Positions 43,804-54,217 of a stretch of 56,407 bases of DNA are shown piece after piece. Position numbers and translations under genes: made by a program. Under the pieces are notes generated by a model. That model worked only from the letters and a program-made list of their open reading frames with translations, did not search any database and had not been told where the DNA came from. Each line of letters opens with the position of its first letter. Positions within the stretch are counted from its first letter, which is position 1. The DNA is taken from positions 1 through 56,407 of the forward strand of contig CAMHNO010000014.1 in NCBI GenBank assembly GCA_946186575.1, read 5' to 3'. This stretch comes from an uncultured Prevotellaceae bacterium (GTDB taxonomy: Bacteria; Bacteroidota; Bacteroidia; Bacteroidales; Muribaculaceae).

Positions 43804-45978
43804 TTAATTCCCCAACTCGCTCAGAAACTTAATACGCACAAGTCTTATCTCCTCCTCGGTGTACTCGTCGCCGAGTTCTTCCTGCGCAGCGGCAAGATCA
43901 TCGGTGTCGCTCTCCTTGAAGTACTCAAAGATGTCTTCCATGTGGTCTTCGTCCATTATATCCTTGATGTAATAGTCAATATTGATGCGCGTTCCTGAGT
44001 AGACTATGGCCTCAATCTCATCGAGCATTTTGTCAAACTCAAGTCCTCTCGACATGGCAAGGTCGTCAAGAGGCACCTTGCGGTCGATGCTCTGAATGAG
44101 CGATATCTTGAGCTTGCTCTTGTTGGCAACGGTTCGCACCCTCATGTCTTCGGGCCTTATAATCTCATTCTCCTCTACGTGGCGCTTAATCACCTCAAGG
44201 AATTCAGCACCATACCTCTTGGCCTTGCCTGCCCCCACGCCAGGAATGTTTTGCAACTCTTCCATGGTGATAGGATAGGTGGTGGCCATAGCCTCGAGCG
44301 ATGGATCTTGGAAGATCACATAAGGTGGCAGCTGCAACTTTGATGCGGTGTTCTTGCGCATGCTCTTGAGAATGCTGAAGAGCTCACCATCGAGTGCACC
44401 AGTTCCGCCTCTCATCTCGCTCTCCTCCACGGCAGTGAAGTCACGGTCTTCCACCACGAGGAACGAAGAAGGATTCTCCAAGAACTGTTTTCCCCTTTTA
44501 GTCACTTTTAGCAAACCATAATTCTCAATATCGCGGTCGATATATCCGGCAATTATGCCTTGTGATATCACCGCATTAAGAAACTTGAACGACTTATCCT
44601 TGTGACAGCCAAACATGTCGAGCTTGTCGTGCAGATAGGATTTGACCTCATTATTAGCTTCACCTATCATGACGTTGACCACATGGTCGGCCTTGAATTT
44701 CTCTTTAAGAGTTATTATCAACTCGATGGCATCGCACAGCTCGTTGCTGGCCTCGATGCGCTTGCGTGGATGCAGGCAGTTGTCGCAGTTGTGGCAATTG
44801 TCCTCAGTATATTCCTCGCCAAAGTAGTGAAGCAGAGTCTTGCGTCGGCACACCGATGTCTCGGCATAAGAGGCAGTCTCGGCAAGCAGCTGCTTGCCAA
44901 TTTCCTGCTCTGCAACCGGCTTGCCTTGCATGAATTTTTTGAGTTTCTCAAGGTCTTTCTGGGCATAGAAGGTAATGCACTGACCCTCACCACCATCGCG
45001 CCCGGCACGCCCAGTCTCTTGGTAATATCCTTCAAGACTCTTGGGAATGTCGTAGTGAATCACAAACCTCACATCGGGCTTGTCAATTCCCATGCCAAAA
45101 GCAATGGTAGCAACAATCACGTCAACATCCTCAAGCAGAAAGGCGTCCTGGTTGGCCGACCGCGTGGCACTGTCCATGCCAGCATGATAGGCCAGAGCCT
45201 TAATGTCGTTAACGCGCAGCGTGGTAGCAAGTTCCTCCACCTTCTTGCGGCTCAGGCAATAGATGATTCCCGATTTGCCTGGCATCGACTTGATGTACTT
45301 GATTATCTCCTTGTCCACGTCCTTAGTCTTGGGGCGCACTTCATAATATAGATTAGTGCGATTGAACGATGACTTGAACACGTTGGCGTCCATGATGCCC
45401 AAGTTCTTCTGGATGTCGTGCTGAACCTTCGACGTGGCAGTGGCAGTAAGCGCAATTATAGGCCTCACCCCAATCTCATTGATAAAATGACGAATGCGCC
45501 TATATTCAGGGCGGAAATCATGTCCCCACTCCGAGATGCAGTGAGCCTCGTCGATGGCATAGAAAGAAATTTTAACGCTCTTGAAGAACTCTAAGTTATC
45601 CTCCTTTGTGAGCGACTCTGGCGCAACATAGAGCAATTTGGTCCTTCCTGCCAAAATGTCCTCCTTAACCTGATCTATAGCTTGCTTGTTGAGCGAAGAA
45701 TTAAGGAAATGAGCAATACCATCCTCATCGCTAAAGTTTCGCATTGCATCCACCTGATTCTTCATCAGTGAGATGAGAGGCGAGATGACAATTGCTGTTC
45801 CTTCCATGAGCAGCGACGGCAACTGATAGCACAAGGACTTGCCACCACCAGTGGGCATGAGCACAAACGTGTTGTGCTCCTCAATCAAGCTCAACATGAT
45901 TTGCTCTTGCTGTCCTTTAAATGTGTCAAAACCGAAATATTTTTTTAGGGTCGCTACCAGTTGATTCTTATCAGCCAT
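43804..45978 (-). CDS. recQ: ATP-dependent DNA helicase RecQ
   Basis: 724 residues. Helicase motifs: Walker A MPTGGGKSLCYQ (42-48 core), DEAHCISEWGHDFRPEY (motif II and aromatic loop), QETGRAGRDG (motif VI). Then come the zinc-binding RQC region (CRRKTLLHYFGE, CHNCDNC), a winged helix, and an HRDC domain (~525-600) plus a C-terminal extension of ~120 residues. RecQ unwinds recombination and repair intermediates 3' to 5'. It has its own promoter with ideal spacing, so it is not only expressed from the upstream clpP-clpX. Confidence 0.97.
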   Translation of the reverse strand: MADKNQLVATLKKYFGFDTFKGQQEQIMLSLIEEHNTFVLMPTGGGKSLCYQLPSLLMEGTAIVISPLISLMKNQVDAMRNFSDEDGIAHFLNSSLNKQAIDQVKEDILAGRTKLLYVAPESLTKEDNLEFFKSVKISFYAIDEAHCISEWGHDFRPEYRRIRHFINEIGVRPIIALTATATSKVQHDIQKNLGIMDANVFKSSFNRTNLYYEVRPKTKDVDKEIIKYIKSMPGKSGIIYCLSRKKVEELATTLRVNDIKALAYHAGMDSATRSANQDAFLLEDVDVIVATIAFGMGIDKPDVRFVIHYDIPKSLEGYYQETGRAGRDGGEGQCITFYAQKDLEKLKKFMQGKPVAEQEIGKQLLAETASYAETSVCRRKTLLHYFGEEYTEDNCHNCDNCLHPRKRIEASNELCDAIELIITLKEKFKADHVVNVMIGEANNEVKSYLHDKLDMFGCHKDKSFKFLNAVISQGIIAGYIDRDIENYGLLKVTKRGKQFLENPSSFLVVEDRDFTAVEESEMRGGTGALDGELFSILKSMRKNTASKLQLPPYVIFQDPSLEAMATTYPITMEELQNIPGVGAGKAKRYGAEFLEVIKRHVEENEIIRPEDMRVRTVANKSKLKISLIQSIDRKVPLDDLAMSRGLEFDKMLDEIEAIVYSGTRINIDYYIKDIMDEDHMEDIFEYFKESDTDDLAAAQEELGDEYTEEEIRLVRIKFLSELGN

Positions 45979-46014
45979 TGTCTTAAGGTTTTTCTTGTTT
46001 CAATTATTCGCTTA

Positions 46015-46045
46015 CAAATATAACATTTTTTTTTAATTACTCAAA
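46015..46045 (-). promoter_or_regulatory. Bacteroidetes-type promoter of recQ
   Basis: Minus strand: TTTG at 46045-46042, 19-base spacer, TATATTTG at 46022-46015; leader of about 30 bases. Confidence 0.8.
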
Positions 46046-46062
46046 AAAAAACTTGTTTATTT

Positions 46063-47298
46063 TCACATTGCAGATGCTATAGCGGCAAAATTAGACTTCT
46101 CAAGTTGCTCCTGAGCATACTTAACGGAGAGCTTGAATGATTTCTTTTTCATTGACGGATAGTTATACATCACATCCATCATGATTGCTTCGAAGATAGA
46201 GCGAAGCCCCCTGGCACCCAATTTATATTCGATAGCCTTGTCAACCACAAAGTCGAGAGCATCATCGTCTATATTAAACTTAATGCCATCCATTGCAAGC
46301 AGCTTCTCATATTGCTTGACAATGGCATTTTTGGGCTCCACAAGTATGCGTCGCAAAGCGTCGCGGTCGAGGGGTTCCAGATTAGTGACAACTGGCAATC
46401 GGCCAATGATCTCTGGAATCAATCCATAGGACCTCAAGTCTTGAGGTGCAACATAGTGCAAGAGTTTCTCCTGGTCGGCCTTGCTCACGTGGTTGCCGGC
46501 TCCGTAGCCCACCACATGAGTGTTGAGGCGCAAAGCAATCTTGCGCTCGATGCCCTCAAAAGCTCCACCGCAAATAAAGAGTATATTCTTGGTGTCGACT
46601 GGTATCATCTTCTGCTCAGGGTGCTTGCGGCCTCCTTGAGGCGGCACGTTCACCACCGAGCCCTCAAGCAACTTGAGCAGTCCCTGCTGCACGCCCTCAC
46701 CGCTCACGTCGCGGGTGATAGACGGATTGTCGCTCTTGCGCGCAATCTTGTCGATTTCGTCGATGAAGACGATGCCTCGCTCAGCCTCCTTCACGTTGTA
46801 GTCGCAAGCCTGCAGCAGTCGCACAAGCAAGCTCTCTATGTCTTCGCCCACATAGCCTGCCTCGGTTAGAACCGTTGCATCTACAATGGCAAATGGCACC
46901 TTAAGCAGCTTGGCGATGGTTTTGGCCAGCAAGGTCTTTCCGGTGCCAGTGGGCCCCACGATGATTATGTTTGACTTCTCAATATCAATGTCGTCCTTGC
47001 TCTGCGATAGCCTCTTGTAATGGTTATAGACCGCCACCGAGAGGTATTTCTTGGCACTCTCCTGCCCTATCACATACTGGTCGAGATACTCCTTGATTTG
47101 AGTGGGCTTTGGAATTTGTTCCAGATTAATATCGTCGAGCGCAGCCATTTCGTTCTTGCTGAGTTGTTCCTTAGCAATATTATAAGCCATCTCAGCACAA
47201 TCGTTGCAAATGCAACCATTGTAACCAGGCATCATGAGCTTCACCTCATCTTCGGCGCGCCCACAAAAGCTGCATCTCATCACTTCTTTCTTTGCCAT
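46063..47298 (-). CDS. clpX: ATP-dependent Clp protease ATPase subunit ClpX
   Basis: 411 residues. The N-terminal zinc domain has C9, C12, C31 and C34; the AAA+ domain has GPTGTGKT (Walker A) and [10 protein letters not shown] (Walker B), then the loop region KLGARGLRS. ClpX unfolds tagged proteins and feeds them to ClpP. The gene follows clpP by 24 bases, the classic operon. Confidence 0.99.
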   Translation of the reverse strand: MAKKEVMRCSFCGRAEDEVKLMMPGYNGCICNDCAEMAYNIAKEQLSKNEMAALDDINLEQIPKPTQIKEYLDQYVIGQESAKKYLSVAVYNHYKRLSQSKDDIDIEKSNIIIVGPTGTGKTLLAKTIAKLLKVPFAIVDATVLTEAGYVGEDIESLLVRLLQACDYNVKEAERGIVFIDEIDKIARKSDNPSITRDVSGEGVQQGLLKLLEGSVVNVPPQGGRKHPEQKMIPVDTKNILFICGGAFEGIERKIALRLNTHVVGYGAGNHVSKADQEKLLHYVAPQDLRSYGLIPEIIGRLPVVTNLEPLDRDALRRILVEPKNAIVKQYEKLLAMDGIKFNIDDDALDFVVDKAIEYKLGARGLRSIFEAIMMDVMYNYPSMKKKSFKLSVKYAQEQLEKSNFAAIASAM

Positions 47299-47322
47299 AA
47301 GAAAAATCTGTTCTCAAACAAT

Positions 47323-47997
47323 TTATTTTGATTTCTCGAGCACCTTGTCGATCATGCCATATTCTTGGGCTTCCTGCGAGGTCATCCAGTAGTCGCGGTC
47401 GCTGTCGGCATAGACCTTATCATAGCTCTGCCCCGAGTGGTTAGAGATGATGGTGTAGAGCTCTTCTTTGAGCTTTTGAATCTCGCGTGCTGTGATCTCA
47501 ATATCCGATGCCTGACCTTGAATGCCGCCCATGGGCTGGTGAATCATCACACGGCTGTGCTTGAGGGCATAGCGCTTACCTTTCTCGCCAGCCACCAGCA
47601 AGATTGCCGCCATCGACGCCGCCATGCCAGTGCAGATGGTGGTCACATCGCTCTGAATGTACTGCATGGTGTCGTATATTCCCAGTCCTGCATAAACCGA
47701 ACCGCCAGGCGAGTTAATATAGATTGACACGTCCTTTCCTGGATCTGCACTATCGAGATAAAGAAGCTGAGCCTGAATCACATTAGCAGTATAGTCATCA
47801 ATCTGAGTGCCCAGGAATATGATGCGGTCCATCATCAGGCGCGAAAAAACGTCCATCTGCGCCACATTGAGCTTACGCTCCTCGATGATGGTAGGCGATA
47901 TATAACTGCTCTCGATGGTTGCTTGAGCATATTGGTCAAGTGCTAAACCATTCATTCCCAAATGGTTCACTGCGAAATTTCGGAAATCGTTTTTCAT
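47323..47997 (-). CDS. clpP: ATP-dependent Clp protease proteolytic subunit ClpP
   Basis: 224 residues. The catalytic triad is visible: Ser128 in GMAASM, His153 in MIHQP and Asp202 in the DSDRDYWM stretch. About 30 N-terminal residues precede the conserved core and may be removed by self-processing. First gene of clpP-clpX. Tig upstream has its own terminator, so clpP uses its own promoter. Confidence 0.99.
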   Translation of the reverse strand: MKNDFRNFAVNHLGMNGLALDQYAQATIESSYISPTIIEERKLNVAQMDVFSRLMMDRIIFLGTQIDDYTANVIQAQLLYLDSADPGKDVSIYINSPGGSVYAGLGIYDTMQYIQSDVTTICTGMAASMAAILLVAGEKGKRYALKHSRVMIHQPMGGIQGQASDIEITAREIQKLKEELYTIISNHSGQSYDKVYADSDRDYWMTSQEAQEYGMIDKVLEKSK

Positions 47998-48027
47998 TTT
48001 CTTATTTAAATTTGATTATTTTATTTT

Positions 48028-48035
48028 CAAAGATA
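48028..48035 (-). promoter_or_regulatory. -7 box of clpP
   Basis: TATCTTTG on the minus strand, 31 bases before the clpP ATG. The -33 element is weak. No TGGCAC-type element is present here, unlike groES and dnaK. Confidence 0.6.
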
Positions 48036-48130
48036 GTAATTTTTTCTCAACTATTCTAATTTTGACGACTTTTTAAAGGATATTTCACAAAAAGGCACAG
48101 CGAAAAGCCATTAATCCCCCAGTTTCGTCA

Positions 48131-48163
48131 AAAAAATGTGGCACCCTGCTGTAGGATGCCACA
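48131..48163 (-). terminator. Rho-independent terminator of tig
   Basis: Ten-bp stem tgtggcaccc (48137-48146) with ggatgccaca (48154-48163), one G-U pair, then a T-run on the minus strand. Confidence 0.85.
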
Positions 48164-48193
48164 CTGTGCAATTTAACGAAGGAGGCAAAAAAC

Positions 48194-49549
48194 TTACTTC
48201 TTTTCTTCGAAGAGTTTATTAAACTCGTCGGCGCTCACGGTCTTCTCGGTGAGTGACACTTTGTCGCGGATTGTTGAGAACACCTTGTCCTCAAACGCGC
48301 GGGTACTAATCTCCCTCGCATACTTTTCATCCTTCATCAAGTCCTCGGCATAGCGATCGAGTGTTTCTTCGGGCACATTGCCAATGCCGTACTGGGCAAA
48401 CTGCTGCGAAGCATAGATGCGGGCAAGACGCAGTTGATCCTCTTGATCAATCTTAACGTCGTAGTTCTTGGCAACTTTCTCCTTGATGAGTTGCCAAACG
48501 ATTTCCTCACGGGTGCGAGGATACTCCTCTTCGATCTTAGCTGCATCCAGGTTCTTGTTGATCTGAATGAGATATCTCTTCAGGAACTCATCGGGGAGCT
48601 CGAGAGCGCCCACCTTCTTCTTGAGAACTGCCTCGGCATCGAGAGTAAAGCGATAATTGCTGTCGTTCTTGAGCTGGCCGGCAAGCATTTCTTTAACCTT
48701 AGCGAAATACTCATCCTCGGTTTTAGCAATGTCCTTGCCAAACACCATGTCGTAGAACTCCTGACCATGCTCGGCATCCTTGCTGACGAGAATTTCCTCA
48801 ACTTTCATGTTAAAGTCGCTCTTGATGTCGGCCTGCTCCTTGTCAACAGCCAGCATAGCGGCAAGCTCAGTGACATTGCCACCAGCGCCCTTGTAGGGGT
48901 TGATAACAACCTCATCGCCCACCTTCAGGCCTATTAACTTTTTCTTCTCGTCATCGTCCTTCTGATACTTGGGCGAAACAATAGTGCGCTCCACGCTGAT
49001 GCCACCCTCCTTAACAGTGCCATCCTCGTTGAGCTCGCTCAAGGCTGCGCGAATGAGTGCGTCCTCGGTCGACTCCTCGCCAGGCACCTGAGTGCCAAAG
49101 CGCTTCTTGAACGCGCTATCCTGACTGTCGACCATTTCTTGCGAGATCTCGATGTTATAGTAAGGCACCTTGACCCTCTTGTCGAGCTTGAGATCGAACT
49201 CAGGTGCAAATCCCAGGTCAAACTTGAACGAGAAGTCCTTCTCGTTGATCATGTCGACCTTTGTATCTTGTGAAAGCATGGGTTCTCCCAGAAGTTCAAG
49301 ATTATTATCGCGAACATATTTAGTGAGCTCGCGGCTGACGATTTGGTCTACGACCTCGGCAGTCACTTGGCCGCCATAATGCTTCATCAGCAATCCAGCA
49401 GGCACATGACCTGGCCTGAACCCCTTGATGGGACGACGGCGCCCCAGCTCATTCAATTGCTTCTTAACTTCGGCTTGATAATCCTGTTCAACGATCGAAA
49501 TAGTGAGTACGCCGCTCACGTTATCGGTCTTGTCTAATGTTACGTTCAT
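48194..49549 (-). CDS. tig: Trigger factor
   Basis: 451 residues. N-terminal ribosome-binding domain with the GFRPGHVPAGLL motif (signature G-F-R-x-G-x-x-P), a middle PPIase-like domain (~150-240) and a long helical C-terminal chaperone region. It binds near the exit tunnel and helps new chains fold. The gene has its own promoter and terminator, and is followed by clpP and clpX as in many bacteria. Confidence 0.97.
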   Translation of the reverse strand: MNVTLDKTDNVSGVLTISIVEQDYQAEVKKQLNELGRRRPIKGFRPGHVPAGLLMKHYGGQVTAEVVDQIVSRELTKYVRDNNLELLGEPMLSQDTKVDMINEKDFSFKFDLGFAPEFDLKLDKRVKVPYYNIEISQEMVDSQDSAFKKRFGTQVPGEESTEDALIRAALSELNEDGTVKEGGISVERTIVSPKYQKDDDEKKKLIGLKVGDEVVINPYKGAGGNVTELAAMLAVDKEQADIKSDFNMKVEEILVSKDAEHGQEFYDMVFGKDIAKTEDEYFAKVKEMLAGQLKNDSNYRFTLDAEAVLKKKVGALELPDEFLKRYLIQINKNLDAAKIEEEYPRTREEIVWQLIKEKVAKNYDVKIDQEDQLRLARIYASQQFAQYGIGNVPEETLDRYAEDLMKDEKYAREISTRAFEDKVFSTIRDKVSLTEKTVSADEFNKLFEEKK

Positions 49550-49607
49550 TTCTCTGTTTTAATGTAGATTTATTGCTTTGTTTTTTGTTTTTTCAGTTTT
49601 GAACGTG

Positions 49608-49638
49608 CAAAATTACTGCAAGTTGAGTGAATTACAAA
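49608..49638 (-). promoter_or_regulatory. Bacteroidetes-type promoter of tig
   Basis: Minus strand: TTTG at 49638-49635, 19-base spacer, TAATTTTG at 49615-49608; leader about 55 bases. Confidence 0.8.
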
Positions 49639-49764
49639 ATGAAAAAAGATTTTTTTACATTTTTACCATTGTTACTGCCTTATTTTTAACCCAAATCGGT
49701 CATCAGGCCACTATTATAACCTGTTCTCTGACTAATAAGCGATTGAGGTTTAAGACAAACAACA

Positions 49765-49796
49765 AGATTCCGCGGCCTGAATGTGTCGCGGAATCT
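49765..49796 (-). terminator. Terminator of dnaK
   Basis: A perfect 10-bp stem agattccgcg/cgcggaatct, 34 bases after the dnaK stop; the minus-strand tail is only moderately T-rich (ttgttgtttg). Confidence 0.7.
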
Positions 49797-49829
49797 GTTA
49801 AAAAACTATTATCTATTTTTTAAATTCCA

Positions 49830-51773
49830 TCAAACTTCCTCATAAGGGATATCTTGAGCGCCATCGCCACTCTGCTTTCCGCCTTGAGGGCCGGCGCCTG
49901 GGTTGGCACCACCAAAGCCAGCTGCACCTGGGTCAAAGCCGGCACCCGGCTGAGGACCGCCTTGAGCGCCACCAGCCTGGTTGTACATCTGCTGCGAAGC
50001 CTCATGGAAGATGTCCTCGAGCTTCTTTGAAGCAGCGTCGATGGCATCAATGTCCTGGTTCTTGTGAGCTTCCTTGAGCTCGCCCAGAGCACCCTCGATT
50101 TGACTCTTCTTGTCGGCAGGCAGCTTGTCGCCCAAGTCCTTGAGGCTCTTCTCGGTTTGGAAGATCATGGCATCGGCCTTGTTTATCTTGTCGATGCGCT
50201 CTTTCTCCTTGGCATCGGCAGCGGCGTTGGCACTTGCCTCGTCCTTCATGCGTTGAATCTCGGCGTCGCTCAGGCCGCTCGAAGCCTCGATGCGTATGCT
50301 CTGCTCCTTGCCTGTGGCCTTATCCTTGGCGCTCACGTTCATGATACCGTTGGCGTCGACCTCGAAGGTCACCTCAATCTGAGGAATGCCACGTGGAGCA
50401 GGCGCAATGCCGTCGAGGTGGAACATACCCAGAGTCTTGCAGTCGCGGGCCATGGGGCGCTCGCCTTGCAGCACGTGAATCTCCACGCTGGGCTGATTGT
50501 CGGCAGCGGTCGAGAACACCTGACTCTTGCGAGTTGGGATTGTGGTGTTGGCATCTATTAGCTTAGTCATCACGCCACCCAGGGTCTCAATGCCCACGCT
50601 CAGTGGCACAACGTCGAGCAGCAGCACGTCTTTAACGTCACCGCTCAGCACACCGCCCTGAATTGCGGCACCCACGGCTACCACCTCATCGGGGTTCACA
50701 CCCTTCGATGGAGCCTTGCCAAAGAAGCGCTCCACAATCTGCTGTATGGCAGGAATACGAGTAGAGCCGCCCACGAGGATGACCTCGTTAATGTCGCTTG
50801 GGCTCAGATTGGCGTCGCGCAATGCTTGTTCGCAAGGCTTGATAGTGGCCTGAATCAGGTCGTCGCACAGTTGCTCAAATTTAGCTCGACTCAATGTCTT
50901 AACCAAGTGCTTGGGAATTCCGTTAACCGGCATGATATATGGCAGGTTAATCTCGGTGCTCATCGAGCTCGAAAGCTCAATCTTAGCCTTCTCGGCAGCC
51001 TCTTTCAAGCGCTGCAAAGCCATTGGATCCTTGCGCAGGTCAATGCCTTCTTCGCTCTGGAACTCCTCGGCAAGCCAGTTGATAATGCGTTGGTCAAAGT
51101 CGTCACCACCCAGGTGAGTGTCGCCATTGGTCGACTTAACCTCAAACACGCCGTCGCCAAGCTCCAGGATTGAAATATCAAATGTGCCGCCTCCCAAGTC
51201 AAACACTGCAATGCGCTTGTCGTTCTGGTCTTTGTCAAGGCCGTAGGCAAGAGCGGCAGCGGTTGGCTCATTAACGATACGCTGAACATTCAAGCCGGCA
51301 ATCTCACCAGCCTCCTTAGTTGCCTTGCGCTGTGAGTCGTTGAAGTAGGCAGGAACTGTAATCACTGCATCGGTAACTGTAGTTCCCAGATAATCCTCGG
51401 CAGTCTTCTTCATCTTTTGCAGAATCATTGCCGAAATCTCTTGAGGTGTGTACTGGCGACCGTCAATCTCCACGCGGGGCTGATTGTTGCCATTGTTCAC
51501 CACCTTGTAAGGCACACGCTCAGTCTCTTTTAAAGTCTGGTCATAGCTCTCGCCCATGAAGCGCTTGATTGAGTAGACTGTGCGGGTTGGGTTAGTGATA
51601 GCCTGACGCTTTGCAGGGTCACCAACTTTACGCTCACCGCCGTCAACAAAAGCCACCACGCTTGGAGTGGTGTTGCGGCCTTCACTGTTAGGAATCACAA
51701 CCGGGTTCTTACCCTCGAGTACCGAAACACACGAGTTGGTTGTTCCCAAATCAATACCAATAATTTTTCCCAT
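49830..51773 (-). CDS. dnaK: Chaperone DnaK (Hsp70)
   Basis: 647 residues. The ATPase domain starts [15 protein letters not shown] and has the phosphate loops [13 protein letters not shown] and [10 protein letters not shown]; the substrate-binding domain has the linker [11 protein letters not shown], and a Gly/Pro/Gln-rich C-terminal tail ends in the usual EEV. No dnaJ or grpE gene lies in this window, so dnaK is transcribed alone with its own terminator. Upstream is the same TGGCAC-type element as before groES. Confidence 0.99.
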   Translation of the reverse strand: MGKIIGIDLGTTNSCVSVLEGKNPVVIPNSEGRNTTPSVVAFVDGGERKVGDPAKRQAITNPTRTVYSIKRFMGESYDQTLKETERVPYKVVNNGNNQPRVEIDGRQYTPQEISAMILQKMKKTAEDYLGTTVTDAVITVPAYFNDSQRKATKEAGEIAGLNVQRIVNEPTAAALAYGLDKDQNDKRIAVFDLGGGTFDISILELGDGVFEVKSTNGDTHLGGDDFDQRIINWLAEEFQSEEGIDLRKDPMALQRLKEAAEKAKIELSSSMSTEINLPYIMPVNGIPKHLVKTLSRAKFEQLCDDLIQATIKPCEQALRDANLSPSDINEVILVGGSTRIPAIQQIVERFFGKAPSKGVNPDEVVAVGAAIQGGVLSGDVKDVLLLDVVPLSVGIETLGGVMTKLIDANTTIPTRKSQVFSTAADNQPSVEIHVLQGERPMARDCKTLGMFHLDGIAPAPRGIPQIEVTFEVDANGIMNVSAKDKATGKEQSIRIEASSGLSDAEIQRMKDEASANAAADAKEKERIDKINKADAMIFQTEKSLKDLGDKLPADKKSQIEGALGELKEAHKNQDIDAIDAASKKLEDIFHEASQQMYNQAGGAQGGPQPGAGFDPGAAGFGGANPGAGPQGGKQSGDGAQDIPYEEV

Positions 51774-51845
51774 AATTGTATATCTTTTTTTTGTTTATAA
51801 TTCATGTTTCACGGCTGCCACTTGCAACTCGTCACCTCGCTAATA

Positions 51846-51861
51846 AACAAATTCCGTGCCA
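51846..51861 (-). promoter_or_regulatory. TGGCAC-N5-TTGTT promoter-like element of dnaK
   Basis: Minus strand: TGGCAC, GGAAT, TTGTT, close to the sigma-54 consensus, preceded by a T-run. Its 3' edge is 73 bases upstream of the ATG at 51773, exactly as for groES. An inverted repeat (TGACA-N13-TGTCA) lies at 51904-51926. The 350-base gap 51774-52123 otherwise holds the epimerase promoter at 52054 and AT-rich sequence; I see no gene in it. Confidence 0.6.
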
Positions 51862-52053
51862 AAAAAAATACTGACACATCTGGGAAACAAAAATGCAAAA
51901 GAGTGACAAAATCTGCCACCATGTCACGTTTTCGAAAGTTCAGTGTTGAAATACCTATCGCAACACCAATTGCTGTCACATCAAGTTATTACAACCATCC
52001 GTTTTTTCACAAACATTATACATTAATTACACATTATATTATTAAAAAATTTG

Positions 52054-52061
52054 TACCTTTG
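52054..52061 (+). promoter_or_regulatory. -7 box of the methylmalonyl-CoA operon
   Basis: TACCTTTG, leader about 58 bases to the epimerase ATG. No clear TTG at -33. Confidence 0.65.
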
Positions 52062-52123
52062 CACGTCTTTTTCAAAAGATTTTTTATTCACTTATTATAT
52101 AAACTTTTTACTAACAATTAGTT

Positions 52124-52546
52124 ATGGACATTTCACACATCGAACACGTTGGTATAGCAGTCACAAGCCTTGACGAGGCTATACCTTTCTACGAGAAATT
52201 TCTTGGTTTCAAATGCTTTGCTATCGAGGAAGTAGAGGATCAGCACGTGCGCACCGCCTTCTTCAAGGTGGGCCAGACAAAGATTGAGCTTCTCGAGGCC
52301 ACCAGTCCCGACAGCGCCATCGCTAAGTTCATCGAGAAGAATGGCGGCCGTGGCGGCATTCAGCACATAGCATTTGCCGTTGAAGACGGTGTCGCCAACG
52401 CTCTTCAGGAGATACAAGATAAGGACGGTCGCGTTTTGGACAAAGCTCCCCGCAAGGGTGCTGAGGGCTTGAACATCGCTTTCGTTCACCCCAAGACTTC
52501 GGCTGGCGCACTCGTTGAGCTCTGCGAAGACCCCAACAAAAAATAA
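52124..52546 (+). CDS. mce: Methylmalonyl-CoA epimerase
   Basis: 140 residues, a VOC/glyoxalase-fold metal enzyme that converts the (2R) and (2S) forms of methylmalonyl-CoA. Metal ligands expected in the family are visible: His8 in IEHVGIAV, Glu in TKIELLEA, His in GGIQHIAFAVED and Glu in ALVELCED. It is the first gene of the operon that decarboxylates methylmalonyl-CoA to propionyl-CoA, so it supplies the right stereoisomer for the pump. The next gene starts 30 bases later. Confidence 0.96.
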   Translation: MDISHIEHVGIAVTSLDEAIPFYEKFLGFKCFAIEEVEDQHVRTAFFKVGQTKIELLEATSPDSAIAKFIEKNGGRGGIQHIAFAVEDGVANALQEIQDKDGRVLDKAPRKGAEGLNIAFVHPKTSAGALVELCEDPNKK

Positions 52547-52576
52547 TCGTACACTCACTACAACTTTCAAATAAAA

Positions 52577-54190
52577 ATGAGTAAACAACTCGAGAAAATC
52601 CAAAAGCTGATTGACATGCGCGCCGAGGCTCGCATGGGTGGTGGCGAGAAGGCCATTGCCAAGCAGCACGAGAAGGGCAAGTACACTGCCCGCGAGAGAA
52701 TCAACATGCTACTCGACCCAGGTAGCTTCGAGGAGCTCGACATGTTTGTGCGTCACCGCTGCACCAATTTTGGCCAGGAGAAGAAATCCTTTGCTGGCGA
52801 CGGTGTGGTAACCGGTTATGGCACAGTAGACGGTCGTCTGGTCTATGTCTTCGCTCAAGACTTCACCGTGATAGGCGGTTCGCTGGGCGAGGCCATGGCA
52901 ATGAAGATGTGCAAGGTCATGGACCTGGCAATGAAGCAGGGAGCTCCCATCATTGGTCTTAACGATTCGGGCGGTGCCCGCATCCCCGAGGGCATCAATG
53001 CTCTGGCCGGTTATGCCGAGATTTTCCAGCGCAACATCGACGCCAGTGGTGTGGTTCCCCAGATTTCCGCCATCCTGGGCCCATGTGCCGGTGGTGCTGT
53101 TTATTCACCAGCCCTCACCGACTTCACTCTCATGGCCAAGGGCACATCGTTCATGTTCCTCACCGGTCCTGCGGTTGTCAAGACTGTTACTGGCGAGAAC
53201 GTGACACAGGAGCAATTGGGTGGTGCACAGGTTCACGCCCAGAAGAGTGGTGTGACTCACTTTGCTTGTGACACCGAGGAAGACGTGATCGAGACCATCA
53301 AGCGCTTGTTGAGCTACATGCCCAGCAACAATATGGAAGAGGCCCCACGCCGTGAGTGCAACGACCCCATCGACCGTGTGGAGGATGCTCTGAATAATAT
53401 CATTCCCGAGAGTGCCAACGACCCCTACGACATGTATGAGGTGATTGGTGCCATCGTCGACAACGGCGAGTTCCTCGAGGTTCACAAAGACTTCGCCAAG
53501 AACATCATCGTGGGCTTTGCTCGCTTCAACGGCCAGGCTGTGGGCGTGGTTGCCAACCAGCCGCAGTACATGGCAGGTGTGCTCGACGTGAACGCCTCGA
53601 AGAAAGGTGGCCGCTTTGTGCGCTTCTGCGATGCGTTCAACATTCCACTGGTAACTCTCGTCGACGTGCCAGGATTCCTTCCCGGCACCGGCCAAGAGTA
53701 CAACGCCGTTATCCTTAACGGTGCCAAACTGCTCTACGCCTATGGCGAGGCCACTGTGCCCAAAGTTACCGTGACACTGCGCAAGAGCTACGGTGGCAGC
53801 CACATCGTGATGAGCTGCAAGCAGCTGCGTGGCGACATGAACTACGCTTGGCCAAGCGCCGAGATTGCCGTGATGGGTGCAGCTGGTGCCGCCGGCATTC
53901 TCTATGCCAAGGACATGAAGGCTGCCAAGGCCGCCGCCGCCGAGGCCAAAGAGGCTGGCGACGAGGCAAAGGCCAAAGAGATCATGGAAGAGAACAAGAA
54001 GTTCATCGAGGAGAAGGAGCAAGAGTACAACGACCTCTTCTGCACTCCATTCAATGCAGCCAAGTATGGCTACATCGACGACGTGATTGAGCCTCGCAAC
54101 ACTCGCTTCCGCGTGATTCGTGCTCTGGAGCAACTGCGCACCAAGAAGTACAACAATCCTGCCAAGAAGCACGGCAACATTCCATTGTAA
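52577..54190 (+). CDS. mmdA: Methylmalonyl-CoA decarboxylase alpha subunit (carboxyltransferase)
   Basis: 537 residues of the acyl-CoA carboxyltransferase family: GGGEKAIAKQHEKGKYTARER start, DSGGARIPEGINALAGYAEIF, GPCAGGAVYSPALTD and GFLPGTGQEYNAVILNGAKL. It moves the carboxyl group from methylmalonyl-CoA to biotin on the carrier subunit. Propionyl-CoA carboxylase beta subunits are close relatives, but the neighbouring pump subunits show that here the reaction runs as a decarboxylation. It is followed by the gamma-like subunit gene after 27 bases. Confidence 0.96.
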   Translation: MSKQLEKIQKLIDMRAEARMGGGEKAIAKQHEKGKYTARERINMLLDPGSFEELDMFVRHRCTNFGQEKKSFAGDGVVTGYGTVDGRLVYVFAQDFTVIGGSLGEAMAMKMCKVMDLAMKQGAPIIGLNDSGGARIPEGINALAGYAEIFQRNIDASGVVPQISAILGPCAGGAVYSPALTDFTLMAKGTSFMFLTGPAVVKTVTGENVTQEQLGGAQVHAQKSGVTHFACDTEEDVIETIKRLLSYMPSNNMEEAPRRECNDPIDRVEDALNNIIPESANDPYDMYEVIGAIVDNGEFLEVHKDFAKNIIVGFARFNGQAVGVVANQPQYMAGVLDVNASKKGGRFVRFCDAFNIPLVTLVDVPGFLPGTGQEYNAVILNGAKLLYAYGEATVPKVTVTLRKSYGGSHIVMSCKQLRGDMNYAWPSAEIAVMGAAGAAGILYAKDMKAAKAAAAEAKEAGDEAKAKEIMEENKKFIEEKEQEYNDLFCTPFNAAKYGYIDDVIEPRNTRFRVIRALEQLRTKKYNNPAKKHGNIPL

Positions 54191-54217
54191 TTTCTATTCA
54201 ACGATATTTTTTTCAAA

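Noticed and set aside
53105-54172. 355-codon open frame opposite mmdA
   Set aside because: Antisense shadow of a clear carboxyltransferase gene; no recognisable protein features.
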